Assembly (NCBI RefSeq): GCF_011303555.1
Contig: NZ_CP049868.1
Coordinates: 6,200,001 to 6,264,000, forward strand
Direction of reading: 5' to 3'
From: Pedobacter sp. HDW13
GTDB taxonomy: Bacteria > Bacteroidota > Bacteroidia > Sphingobacteriales > Sphingobacteriaceae
DNA length: 64,000 nt
Each line of letters opens with the position of its first letter. The stretch's first letter is position 1. Under the pieces are notes generated by a model. The model ran no database searches, had not been told where the DNA came from, and worked only from the letters and a program-made list of their open reading frames with translations. A program made the translations under genes and the position numbers. This document shows, in pieces, positions 18,433 to 27,875 of the stretch.

Positions 18433-19143
18433 TTAACAAATCAGCAGTAGCCGGTACTCACCTTCATTTTCTACTGGCGCACGGTGAACACAGGGTAAAA
18501 CTTTTTGTTCGGGATGATCGACTGCCAATTTCCAAAGATGCCCCAGACCTAAATTTACCGGCTTTGCATTGTTTTTCGGCTGATAATGCAGGTCAAAATA
18601 ATATTCTGCTAAAAAAGTTTCAAATCCTGCTTCCGGTCCTTCATGTAATGCTTTAAGCTTTTCGCGGATTTCTGGTATTAAAACTTTTTGTTCTACCTGA
18701 TGATTCGGTATTATATCACCTGCAGCACCATAATATGTACATAAAAAAGTGTCAGTTGCAACGGGCGACCGGTCTACATGATAAGAATAAACATCGGTTG
18801 AAATGAAATCCAGCTCTTCATCACGCTGGTAACTTTTAATCAGGTTGAGCGAAGGAGATGCACCAAAATCAGTTAATAATTTTAGGTCATTTAGAATAAT
18901 TCTCCTAGCCATACTCCCCTCTTCAGAAAGTTGCAACGATAAAAGGTTTTCGGGAAGAACCACTGTGATATCCTGCTCCAACTGGAGTTTAGTCACAACT
19001 TCTTTAAAATCTCCAGCTAAATTTCTGTGCCAGCACATGGCATTGGTATCTCCCTGAAAATTGGTATTTACCAGTTCAGAAAAGCTGGCAACAATTTCAA
19101 TTTGATTGTTGTCTGAAAATTTATCGTTCATGTATTTTAGCAA
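18433..19143 (-). CDS. DUF1826 domain-containing protein
   Basis: A 236 aa soluble protein that fits DUF1826. It has CWHRNLAGDF near the N-terminus, then YSYHVDRSPVATDTFLCTYYG with an H-x-D pair that could bind metal, and a C-terminal VLPCVHRAPVENEGEYRLLL. The family has no settled biochemical role. The H-x-D plus the distal HR/R block resembles cupin/2-oxoglutarate oxygenases (inference only). The first ATG (19143) and one four codons later (19131) are both possible. It is a monocistronic minus-strand gene with 280 bases upstream of the sigma factor operon. Confidence 0.75.
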   Translation of the reverse strand: MLKYMNDKFSDNNQIEIVASFSELVNTNFQGDTNAMCWHRNLAGDFKEVVTKLQLEQDITVVLPENLLSLQLSEEGSMARRIILNDLKLLTDFGASPSLNLIKSYQRDEELDFISTDVYSYHVDRSPVATDTFLCTYYGAAGDIIPNHQVEQKVLIPEIREKLKALHEGPEAGFETFLAEYYFDLHYQPKNNAKPVNLGLGHLWKLAVDHPEQKVLPCVHRAPVENEGEYRLLLIC

Positions 19144-19345
19144 TCAGTTTGAATGAGAAGTGCTATTTGGTAAAAATTTTATTTACCAGGGCAAAAATAG
19201 CAGCATTATTTGTAAATCATGAGGTAATTCTTTTATTAGGATATGGCGAATAAATATTTAGCAGCCAGTAAAACAGCTCGAACAATGTGCTAACTTTAAT
19301 AGGCCGATTGCTTGCTGTGGTGGCTGGATTGCTATTGGTTAATTG

Positions 19346-20092
19346 ATGAATATGGATTATTTAGAAAAATTGATCGGTGATATTGAATGTCACTCTGTAA
19401 GTGGCATTGAGGAATGTTTTGCAAATGGAGTTAATCCTAATGATTTTTTCAATGGGAAGCCACTAATAGAGGAGTTAACCAGTGAGTATACCAGAACGCC
19501 TAGATTTAAAGATTGTGTGAGGGCGTTTATTACTGCCGGATTAAAGCTCGAAAACCAGGCATTATTGGCTGTACTTTCTGATGATGATGAATTGCTGGAA
19601 GATGAACTCTGCAAACATCCGGAATTGGTTAAAGCAAGTTATACCTTGCGTTGCGCTTACACGCCTTTGTTTGAAGTTAACTTATTGCATATCTGCGCTG
19701 AGTTTAACCACCTGTCTTGTGCAAAAGTTTTGTTTCGATATGGTGCCGATGTAAATACCAAAGCAGGAATCGATGCGTGGGGTTTCGGTGGTCAAACTCC
19801 TATTTTTCATACGGTTAATCAAAATGCTAACCAGTCACAAGATATGATGGAGTACTTACTTTCTAAATCTGCTGATCTTCAAACCACCGTTCCGGGCCTA
19901 ATTTGGGGCAAAGGCTATCCCTGGGAAACACTTATTGCAGCGGTAAATCCACTTAGTTATGCAATGATGGGATTACTTCCACAAATGCATCGGGAGGAAA
20001 AAACAATTATGGATGTTGTTTGCAGGTTACTTAAAGCTGCGTATGGTATTAGTTATGTGCCCGGCAATATTCCTAATGCTTATCTCCATTAG
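19346..20092 (+). CDS. ankyrin-repeat protein
   Basis: About 248 aa with degenerate ankyrin repeats. The clearest is LLHICAEFNHLSCAKVLFRYGADVNTKAG, followed by GGQTPIFHTVNQNANQSQDMMEYLLSKSADLQ. A repeat of the form CFANGVNPNDFFNGKPLI near the N-terminus looks like a first partial unit. There is no signal peptide, so it is probably a cytosolic protein-interaction module. Starts at 19346 and 19352 are both ATG. It is isolated between a divergent DUF1826 gene and a non-coding region with inverted repeats. The partner is unknown. Confidence 0.8.
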   Translation: MNMDYLEKLIGDIECHSVSGIEECFANGVNPNDFFNGKPLIEELTSEYTRTPRFKDCVRAFITAGLKLENQALLAVLSDDDELLEDELCKHPELVKASYTLRCAYTPLFEVNLLHICAEFNHLSCAKVLFRYGADVNTKAGIDAWGFGGQTPIFHTVNQNANQSQDMMEYLLSKSADLQTTVPGLIWGKGYPWETLIAAVNPLSYAMMGLLPQMHREEKTIMDVVCRLLKAAYGISYVPGNIPNAYLH

Positions 20093-20237
20093 TACTATAT
20101 ATTTGGCTTAACCCTAAGAAAAAGGTGGTACAATATAGCAGTTTAATGCTACGCTAATAATACCGGCCACTTTCTAACAGCATTAGCTATACTATCAAAA
20201 ATAGCCAGATAACCGCATGTTTGTGGCAGGCTAATGC

Positions 20238-20361
20238 ATACCATCTGGCATCCTGATATACTATAGCTCCGAGGTAAGTCCGTAGTAAGTCCGCATTTGA
20301 GTATAAAAATGCGGACTATACACGGACTCACTGCGGACTTACCCTTAATTTGGCAGCCAGA
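20238..20361. repeat. nested inverted-repeat element (MITE-like)
   Basis: The 502-base gap 20093-20594 has no supported gene. It holds a palindromic cluster. The central stem is AGTCCGCATTT (20288-20298) with AAATGCGGACT (20307-20317), with the word AAGTCCG/CGGACTT repeated five times around it. The flanks CCATCTGGCATCC (from 20240) and GGCAGCCAGATG (to 20363) form an imperfect outer inverted repeat. The arrangement resembles a miniature element or a multi-hairpin RNA. It encodes no protein. Confidence 0.5.
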
Positions 20362-20594
20362 TGACAGCACTTTAGGATACATTAAGGTATCTTAAAGATT
20401 GACCCAAATATATCCAATCACTTTATTTTTCAAACAGCATTCTCAGACATGGTTGCATGGAACAATTTTTCCTTTATCGAAAAAAGGGAGCAGCATCGAA
20501 CATTAGTAATAACCGCCGAGCGAAAAATAAGATGTTTGTTTTTCACATCACTTTTAATGCTTTAACAACCTGTTTTTGGGCTAATGTTTTACAT

Positions 20595-21659
20595 TTATTT
20601 GATTTCCTTTACTACTTTATATATACCGCTGGCCACGCTATAGAGTCCACTGCCGGCCGAGTCGTCTTTTTGGTTTGAAAGAATAACAATTTCAATTTGG
20701 GTGAGCGGATAGATGAGGCAGAAACTGCGAAAGCCATCTGTCCCTCCATCCACTCTAAGGTACTGATCCCAGTTCCAGGTCTTCCCGATCTCCCATTGAA
20801 AGGCGTGCGCTCCGTTATCTATGTCCCCAACTGTGATCCGGTGGCTTAGCTTGAGTGCGGGATTGTTCTCGGTGTTCTGATACCGAAGGTACTTGAGCAT
20901 ATCGCTTACAGAAGAGTGAAGACTTCCCGCCCCTGGAAGGGTGCAGGGCATATTACCAACCGCTGCTCTATTTGTACCGTATCCACTAAGTTGCTCTTTA
21001 GCATACTTTACCCTGTAGGAAAGAGCCGTTCGGGCCATGCCTAAGGGAGAAACGATATGCTGGCTAATGAGCTGATAATAGGTTTTTTGATAAATCTTTT
21101 CCAAGATTAATCCAAGCAGTTGATAACCGACATTTGAATAAGCATAATGAAAAGATTTTATGGAATCAAGCTTTACATGATGAAGAGAATCCAGAAAAGC
21201 GGATGTTTCTATTGGGTTGCCAAAACTGTTGGGAAACTGGGCAGTATGCGCCAATAGATAGCCGATCTTTACCGGATCGTCGTTTTTATACTGGAGATTT
21301 GGAAAATTGCCAGGAAGGAATTTACGGATATCATCGTTAAGAGACATTTTTCCCTCCGTAATCGCATGGGCGATGAGCAGGCCCGTAAAGGTCTTGGTAA
21401 TTGAGCCGATCTCGTAGATGGAAGTACTGCTGGGAAGTTTTTTAGATCCCGGTGCTGTTTCGCCGTAATTATAGGTATAGGATTTTCCTTTATAATTGAC
21501 ACCAATCGAAATACCTACCCGCTTCCCCTCCTTCATATATGTAGCCATTAGTTTAGCTACCGCAGAATCGACTGGCGATCTCATCGGATTGTCGCTGCTT
21601 TGTGCAAAGCTGCAAACACATGTAAATAAGAAATAAATCAGTATGGCTATATTTTTCAT
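20595..21659 (-). CDS. serine hydrolase, class C beta-lactamase-like
   Basis: A 354 aa exported serine hydrolase (start at 21659, MKNIAILIYF, signal peptide ending CSFAQ). It has the beta-lactamase/transpeptidase fold: the nucleophile motif GSITKTFTG (S-x-x-K), the YSN motif in FHYAYSNVGYQ, and the HAFQWEIG and DGGTDGFRS blocks towards the C-terminus. Such enzymes include AmpC-like beta-lactamases, D-aminopeptidases and esterases. Without the class C KTG signature in clear form, a peptidase or esterase is as likely as a beta-lactamase. A perfect 16-bp palindrome just upstream may be its operator. Confidence 0.88.
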   Translation of the reverse strand: MKNIAILIYFLFTCVCSFAQSSDNPMRSPVDSAVAKLMATYMKEGKRVGISIGVNYKGKSYTYNYGETAPGSKKLPSSTSIYEIGSITKTFTGLLIAHAITEGKMSLNDDIRKFLPGNFPNLQYKNDDPVKIGYLLAHTAQFPNSFGNPIETSAFLDSLHHVKLDSIKSFHYAYSNVGYQLLGLILEKIYQKTYYQLISQHIVSPLGMARTALSYRVKYAKEQLSGYGTNRAAVGNMPCTLPGAGSLHSSVSDMLKYLRYQNTENNPALKLSHRITVGDIDNGAHAFQWEIGKTWNWDQYLRVDGGTDGFRSFCLIYPLTQIEIVILSNQKDDSAGSGLYSVASGIYKVVKEIK

Positions 21660-21673
21660 AACACACGCTAATA

Positions 21674-21689
21674 TACGAAATATTTCGTA
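21674..21689 (-). promoter_or_regulatory. perfect 16-bp palindrome upstream of the serine hydrolase
   Basis: TACGAAATATTTCGTA is a perfect palindrome that ends 15 bases before the ATG at 21659. Its position and symmetry suit a repressor operator overlapping the promoter or leader. TACN-type half-sites recall BlaI/MecI-like dyads, but no regulator gene is adjacent. Confidence 0.5.
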
Positions 21690-22148
21690 CACAAAATAAA
21701 TGTTACGGTCGCAGTTGTTACAGCGGTGATGTTCTTATCTCAAGAACGGATCTTCTGAAAAGGATTGGCCAAAAAAGATTGGATAATTTCACTCATCGTT
21801 TTTCCAATCAAGCTGTTCTTTTTATAAGCTTGCAGCATCTACAGCGTATAACTCGATATTGACGACCATTCGAACTTGTAATCCATCGCTCCAGACAGCC
21901 TTAAAGGTTTAATTTTATGCAGCTTAGTAATAGATTATAGGCTCCCTTTTACAGAAATGACCAGGTATCTATTCTCTCAAACCATATAATCAGCTCTTCA
22001 TTTCCATTAGAATAATGGATTTATATTCCATTTAATACCAAGAATTGAGTATAGGAATTGATGCAGTAAAATGTTTAAATTAGAATATGCTTAAAAGGGG
22101 TATTAGCGTATGGGATTAGCTTGATCAAAAACACAAAAATCTAAATAA
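21690..22148. other. non-coding gap
   Basis: About 460 bases separate the divergent hydrolase and phospholipase D genes. AT-rich, with no supported reading frame, repeat or RNA gene. It presumably holds both promoters. Confidence 0.4.
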
Positions 22149-23963
22149 ATGCAAAACGCAATCGCTTTTTCCAACAATGATGTTATCACCATTGCCTGGA
22201 GTTTCGGAAAAAAACCTGTTGGCTGTATGGGTTTCGCCATCTACCGGATTGATAACAAAAATGTAGAAACTGCCTTATCGAGTTTTTCTGTCTTTAAGGG
22301 CTACAAAATTGAAAAAGGACAGACAACAAGGGACTTCCCTATTCAAAAATTTTACTGGAAAGATGTGGATGCAAGGCGGATTGGGGAGAAAACCGGTAAC
22401 CGGAAGTTTCGGTATAAGATCGTTCCGCTGAAAGGCAAACCCGGCGAGCTGGTGGAAATGAGCGAGCTGCCGATCATCATCTCCAATGAGGTGGAAATCA
22501 CGGCGAATGTGGGCAGTAACATGTCGGCTTATTTTAACCGGGGGTTGATCTCTACGCAAAGGATCTCCAAAGCGCTGACCGATGAACCTGAAAAAGGCGG
22601 GCTTCTGAAACGGGTTGCGGACTATAAGGGAAAGGATGTGTTAAGGGAAAGCCTGTCGGGCGATATGGTGGAAGCGATTACCGGTTTTTTGGATAAAGCA
22701 AAAGATGAAGGAAAAATTTATGCGGCTTTGTATGAATTAGGTGATCCGGAACTGATTGAATTGCTGAAGGCTTTAAAAACCAGCCTGAATATTGTTTTAT
22801 CTAATTCCAGAGGCAAAATAGACGATACAAGTAAGCCCAAAAAACCGGATAAAAATGGCGTACTAAAATATCCACAAATCACGGTTGACCACAATGATGA
22901 GGTTCGCGCTGAATTGAAAACAGTTGGTGCGGAGGTATATGACAGGGTGATGCCGGAAAACCATATCGGGCACAATAAATTTTTGGTGTATACCGATAAA
23001 AACGATAAACCAAAATCGGTACTCTTTGGCTCCACCAACTGGACTTCTACAGGTTTATGTACTCAAACTAATAATACAATGATTATTGAGGATCCGGCGC
23101 TGGCCGGGCGGTATATGGATTATTGGAAACAGCTGGTGTTGGATAATGATGCAGCATCGGGTATTGCTAAAAACCTGCAGGGAAGCGTTTTGCGCAGCTG
23201 GTGTGCTAAGGGAGAAAGTTTATCGATTGGTGAGCATACCCTGCAGAGCTGGTTTTCTCCCAATACACCAAAGGCAAGATCGAACAATGCAAATGAACTC
23301 AGGCCGGTGGATATGGAGGCAGTAGTTAAGTGTATCAATGCGGCTAAGCATTCGATTTTATTCCTCGCATTTTATCCTGGTTCGCCTTCAATTGCTAATT
23401 GGTCTGCTTTAGCATTAAAGCAAAACAAGCACCTGTTTGTGCGGGGCTGCGTAACCAATAAATCTGCGTCTGAAGGTTTCTATTATGACCTGAAGGGTAT
23501 GGTTCCACCAAAAAAGGCCGATGGTGATAAAACACCCATTAAGCAGGATTATCGGGTTTTCGGTGCTGAAGCTTTCGATGGCAAAAAAATTCCGGAGGGT
23601 TGGATTAAGGAAATGCTCAACGCCGGCTTTGCCATCATCCATGATAAGGTGATGGTGATTGACCCTTTTTCAGAAGATTGTGTGGTCATTACCGGCAGCC
23701 ATAACCTGGGACACAAGGCATCGTATGATAATGATGAAAACCTGGCGATCATCAAAGGCAATAATAAACTGGCCCTGGCTTATACCACGCATATTTTAGA
23801 TGTTTATGATCATTTTTCTGCCCGCTATTTCTTTAAAAAGAACAGCAATTACGCCGACTTTTTACTCAAAGACAAGCCTGAATTGTGGATGGACAAGTAT
23901 TTTGATGCGGAAGGGAATATTAAAAATGCCCAGTTAAACTTCTGGTTACAGGCCAAAATCTAA
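22149..23963 (+). CDS. phospholipase D-like domain protein (two HKD motifs)
   Basis: A 604 aa protein with two PLD-superfamily active sites. The first is HIGHNKFLVYTDK followed by LFGSTNWTSTG (H-x-K and the G-S-x-N/T strand) at about residues 276-300. The second is IIHDKVMVIDPF followed by VITGSHNLG at about 497-525. Each half supplies one His to form a single catalytic site. The first about 130 residues are a beta-rich domain with no motif I recognise. No signal peptide is visible, so it may be cytosolic. PLD-fold enzymes cleave phosphodiesters, either phospholipid or nucleic acid. It is monocistronic and intact. Confidence 0.88.
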   Translation: MQNAIAFSNNDVITIAWSFGKKPVGCMGFAIYRIDNKNVETALSSFSVFKGYKIEKGQTTRDFPIQKFYWKDVDARRIGEKTGNRKFRYKIVPLKGKPGELVEMSELPIIISNEVEITANVGSNMSAYFNRGLISTQRISKALTDEPEKGGLLKRVADYKGKDVLRESLSGDMVEAITGFLDKAKDEGKIYAALYELGDPELIELLKALKTSLNIVLSNSRGKIDDTSKPKKPDKNGVLKYPQITVDHNDEVRAELKTVGAEVYDRVMPENHIGHNKFLVYTDKNDKPKSVLFGSTNWTSTGLCTQTNNTMIIEDPALAGRYMDYWKQLVLDNDAASGIAKNLQGSVLRSWCAKGESLSIGEHTLQSWFSPNTPKARSNNANELRPVDMEAVVKCINAAKHSILFLAFYPGSPSIANWSALALKQNKHLFVRGCVTNKSASEGFYYDLKGMVPPKKADGDKTPIKQDYRVFGAEAFDGKKIPEGWIKEMLNAGFAIIHDKVMVIDPFSEDCVVITGSHNLGHKASYDNDENLAIIKGNNKLALAYTTHILDVYDHFSARYFFKKNSNYADFLLKDKPELWMDKYFDAEGNIKNAQLNFWLQAKI

Positions 23964-24279
23964 CCGGGCACGTTTGGGAATAATGGTGAAGGTAATCAGA
24001 TCAGATTCCGGCTGAGTTTAAAAACCAGTTCGGTTTTATCGTTCACCATTACGCTCCGATACAGAAATCACAAATTACTGTAAATAAACAAATTAAACCG
24101 AAAAATACGCAAATACTAAACAGCATTTTTCAGGCTGTTTCACTGTATTACAATGGTAAAAAGATTAATTTGCAAAACAATGTTTTAGACCATTGGCCTG
24201 TTAAAAAAGCAGATCAATAACACTTCGCAGCGAGTCTATTTATCAATATTAGTTTAGGCGAGGATTATTATTCTTCAAT

Positions 24280-24306
24280 TTTCGGACAGATCTGTGTTGT
24301 CCGAAA
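24280..24306. terminator. inverted repeat, possible terminator
   Basis: TTTCGGACA (24280-24288) and TGTCCGAAA (24298-24306) form a 9-bp stem with a 9-base loop, 320 bases after the phospholipase D stop and just beyond the end of the remnant at 24353. There is no strong T tract, so its role is uncertain. Confidence 0.4.
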
Positions 24307-24352
24307 TTTGCTGCAATAATTCAGCACTACATTAAGGTAACCTCCAAAATCA

Positions 24353-24526
24353 TTACTTCAACTCATAGTCAATTTTAGTTACAATTCTTGGCTGGATAAA
24401 TTCTTTATCCGCTACCGAGGTGAATTTAACAATTGTGGGTAAGGTATAGTTACCCACTCTGCTAAACTCTGCCAGATAGAGTTCATCGTATGCAGTATGT
24501 CCTTTGGCAGTATAGCCTTGATAATC
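24353..24526 (-). pseudogene. C-terminal remnant of an unidentified exported protein
   Basis: The minus strand has about 57 codons with natural-looking composition, running from DYQGYTAKGHTAYDELYL through FSRVGNYTLPTIVKF to IDYELK-stop. An in-frame stop lies right before it and there is no start codon. This looks like the tail of a beta-rich envelope protein whose 5' part has been lost. I do not recognise the parent family with certainty. A second possible tail fragment (VMVNDKTELVFKLSRNLI-stop) ends at about 24000 on the same strand. Confidence 0.4.
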
Positions 24527-24827
24527 AATTTAGCGGTTATGCGTTCTATCTATTTTGTGGTTGGGTTGCGTATTTCAATGAAACTGGTTCTTCCCCACTT
24601 TTGGTGGTCAATCCTGTGCTAATACCAGGATCAAAAAAAAACATAGCAACAACACCAAACCAACAAGCCGTACCACAAACCAAACCCTACAAACAATACA
24701 CCTTTACTACCCCCTAATAACTTTCCTTAACCTCTCACCACCAACCAATCCCCCCAAACCAATCAACTCCCCAGTCCCTCCCTGTACCGGGTACAACTGT
24801 AGCCAATACCAGTTTAGCATCAGCCCC
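24527..24827. other. non-coding, C/A-rich low-complexity gap
   Basis: On the plus strand the segment from about 24640 to 24800 is almost purely A and C with few Gs (for example CCAACAAGCCGTACCACAAA). It has no supported gene and looks like decayed DNA between a remnant and the DUF5990 gene. Any reading frame here has low-complexity composition. Confidence 0.4.
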
Positions 24828-25160
24828 TCACTTATCCACCATATCCCAGCTGATAGCTGAAAGGGGTACCTTTAAACGCCTGCTCCATACCGTACCTATT
24901 TGCCCCACATAAGTCCCTATACCGATATACACAAATTTCCCACCTGCAGCCCCCTGTACAAAAGGCCCGGAAAGCTTGGGCTCTTGATCCCTCCCCCGCT
25001 CCCCTTTTATACCTACCAAAAACAGAAAGCTGATATCACTTGAAGATACATTTTGTTTCTGAATGCTCTGCCAGCTATTGCCTGATCCTTTTTGCAGCGC
25101 AAAGTCTACCCCCGGTGTAGGCGAGCGTAAAGTAATCTTGAGTTGTAGTTCCGTATTCAT
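24828..25160 (-). CDS. DUF5990 family protein
   Basis: A 110 aa small soluble protein. The start is the ATG at 25160 (MNTELQLKITL) rather than the one six codons upstream. Family blocks are RSPTPGVDFALQKGSG, SGPFVQGAAGGKFVYIGIGT and the C-terminal GTVWSRRLKVPLSAISW. The full length matches DUF5990, whose function is not known. It is monocistronic, downstream of the broken NHL gene by 55 bases on the same strand. Confidence 0.88.
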   Translation of the reverse strand: MNTELQLKITLRSPTPGVDFALQKGSGNSWQSIQKQNVSSSDISFLFLVGIKGERGRDQEPKLSGPFVQGAAGGKFVYIGIGTYVGQIGTVWSRRLKVPLSAISWDMVDK

Positions 25161-25214
25161 AACAAAAGGATAATCCACTGAACTAAATTAGTGATTGCAT
25201 TGAGTTGTACCGCA

Positions 25215-27243
25215 TTATTTATCCAGCACAATTTTCCTCACCAGGTTATTGTCCTGATCGGTCACATACAATGCGGTTCCATCCGAATTGAGCGCAAGCC
25301 CACTTGGGTGATTAAATCTGGCAGCAAGCGCCACTCCGTCAGCATAGCCCGCTACCCCCGACCCCGCAATGGTGGTAACCATTCCTGTAGGACTGATCTT
25401 ACGGATCAGATGGTTATCCGAATCGGCTACGAAGATATTGCCTACCCCGTCCATCACAATTCCTTTAGGCCTGTTAAAAGTAGCGACATCTGCAGTCCCG
25501 TTTGAATTGCCTGACAGCGAAAAGTTCCCATAGCCCCTTCTTCCAGCCAAAAGCGAAAAATACATTCCCTCATTAACCGACTTGCAGATGGTATGGTTAT
25601 CAGTATCTGCCACGTAGATATAGCCCTTAGCATCCACAATGATCCCGGAGGGATTGTACCAGAACCAGCCGTTACCAGAGGTACCCCAAGCGTTGGCTAA
25701 TTCCAAAATTACCCCACCGGGGTTTAGTTTATAGAGATAACTGGAAGAGAGATCATTACAATAGATGTTACCAGTTTTATCAACTGCTACTATACTGGGC
25801 CGTTTTAAGTCTCCCGTCACTTTACTGACCACCCCAGAGGAGGAGATCTTTCTTAAGGCCGAATTGTTCTTGTCGGCAACAAAGATCTCACCCTTATCAT
25901 TGATTGCCAAGCCCATGGGAGCTGCGAACCTCGCATTGCCTCCTGCTCCATCCTGAAAGCCCGCTATAACATGCCCGGCAAGCAGGCTCACCTGCCCGAA
26001 GTGCTGATCTTCCTGATCATATTGTTATCCATATCGGACACATAAATATTCCCCTGTTTATCCAGGACAATACCATCCGGACGGGCGAAATACACACCGA
26101 GCGCCGGACCATCGACTGGGGTCACATCGCCACAAAACGGCACCACCTCACCGGTAGGAAGCACCTTTCTTATCGTACGCCTCTCCGGTTCGACAACATA
26201 AAGTCCCCGTTTATCATCATAACAGAGCACAACAGGGCGGTCAAAGGATGCTGCTGCGGCCTGGCCATTATTATTTCCCTTTATCCCATTCCCGCAATAA
26301 GTTGACACAAGCCCTGAGGGACTGATCTTTCTGATAACATGGTTTGACAATTCGGCCACATACAGGTTACCCGCAGCGTCAAATGTCATCCCAAAGGGAG
26401 CATTAAAACTGGCTGCTGTACCAAGCCCATTTGTCATCCCGGCAGCGCCTGAACCTGCCACGGTGGAGACTAAACCATTTGCCTCAACTTTTCGTATCCG
26501 CTGGTTCACCTGGTCTGATACATATAGTACATCATTTTTATCAAAGGCCAGGTTTAGGCGCCCCTCAAACCGGGCAGCAGTGCCAAGGCCGTCCTTATAA
26601 CCACGCTGGGTCGAGCCGGCAAAGGTAGTCACGTTACCATTCAGGTCGATCTTTCTGATTTCACTATCGAAATCAACAACGTAAACCTCGCCCCTGGAAT
26701 TGACTGCTATACTGTATGGAAAGGTAAAAGAAGCATTTTCTGAGGATCCGTCCACTACCGCTAGCTTACCATTTCCTGCAAAACTGGTCACATTGCCATC
26801 CATATCGATCTTCCTGATTATACTGTTACCATCGGTTACCAGGAGGTTACCCTGGGGATCAAGCGCTATATCCTGAGGATGGTAGAAACGCGCCTCAAGT
26901 CCTTTACCGTTTTTTAGCCCTCGGTTCCCGAGGCACTGCCTGCAAATACACTGACACTTCCTTCGGGCGAAATTTTACGAATACAATGTCTTAAGTAATC
27001 AGTAACAAATAGATTCCCGTTACTGCTGACCACCATACCTGATGTCGAGGTTAACAATACATCCCCGGGAATATATTTACCGGCCACTGTACTCACTACA
27101 GCAACCTGTGGTTCGGTCTGGTTATTGTCGGGAGCCTGAAGCTTTTCCTTACAGCCAAACAGCGAAGCCGTCAATAATAACAGGGTAGCTGGAAGGGATG
27201 ATTTTTTAATCAAAAAGAACAAATTGGAGCGTTTAATAAACAT
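25215..27243 (-). pseudogene. NHL-repeat lipoprotein, broken by two frameshifts
   Basis: Three consecutive frames make one protein of about 675 aa. Frame 1 (26914-27243) has a lipoprotein signal with TASLFGCKEK and the first NHL unit (NLFVTDYLRHCIRKISPEG) and ends ASGTEG-stop. Adding one base in the GGG at about 26917-26919 continues as GLKNGKGLEARFYHPQ into the second frame. That frame ends KISTSGR-stop at 25988. Adding one base near 25993 gives TSGQVSLLAGHVIAGF in the third frame, which ends VRKIVLDK at 25215. At least ten units of the form GNIYVSDMDNNMIRKIS indicate a six-bladed beta-propeller series. It is either a young pseudogene or two indel errors. Confidence 0.85.
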
Positions 27244-27451
27244 ATAAAAAAGTTATAATCAGTTGTAATACAAATCAGATCACCAGCTGGTGATCATAGT
27301 GGTCAATAATGATAAGCGTGAAGAGCAGGGCCCTGTAACCGCTAGGGACAATATAGAAAAGCAAAAGGCTAAGGGTGCCACACAAATATTTGAAAAACGT
27401 TGGTACATAAGATCAAATATAACAATTTAAAAGACCCAGTACCCCATTAGT

Positions 27452-27652
27452 TCAGTATTTAACCCCTGCCCGAAACAGGAACGGGCCCTGGCCTCTGATC
27501 CGGAATCCAGCGCCTGATAGCTGAAATACCGCAGAGTAACCCAGGCTCAATAATTTGATATCCATAGCTCTGTAAAACCCCTGCTGGCCATTGGATTTCC
27601 CCGTGCTGATTAATAATATTAAGGCAATTAAAAATTTATTTCCCATAATCAT
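27452..27652 (-). CDS. small exported hypothetical protein
   Basis: A 66 aa frame with a plausible signal peptide (MIMGNKFLIALILLISTGKSNGQ) and a 43-residue basic, aromatic-rich mature part ending FRAGVKY. The last residues resemble the terminal strand of an outer-membrane barrel, so it may be a fragment. It lies in the 632-base stretch between the NHL and TlpA genes. No family recognised. Weakly supported. Confidence 0.4.
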   Translation of the reverse strand: MIMGNKFLIALILLISTGKSNGQQGFYRAMDIKLLSLGYSAVFQLSGAGFRIRGQGPFLFRAGVKY

Positions 27653-27875
27653 CCTATAAATATAACTGCAGTAGTTTTCATATCCCTATTGATTGATATC
27701 CCGTTTTTATCGATGACTTAAAAGGGAGGTTCATTCTACCTCGATTCATGCTATACCCGGTTTTATACTGGTAGCTAATTACATTCAGTGCACTAGCTGC
27801 CAGAAGGATCGATTTTCACATCTGAAGTGATTATGGATGTCCTCATTATAAAGAAACATTCCTCTTTTGGCTCAT

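Noticed and set aside
24490..24717. 75-codon plus-strand frame
   Set aside because: Runs through low-complexity A/C-rich DNA and antisense to a better-supported remnant.
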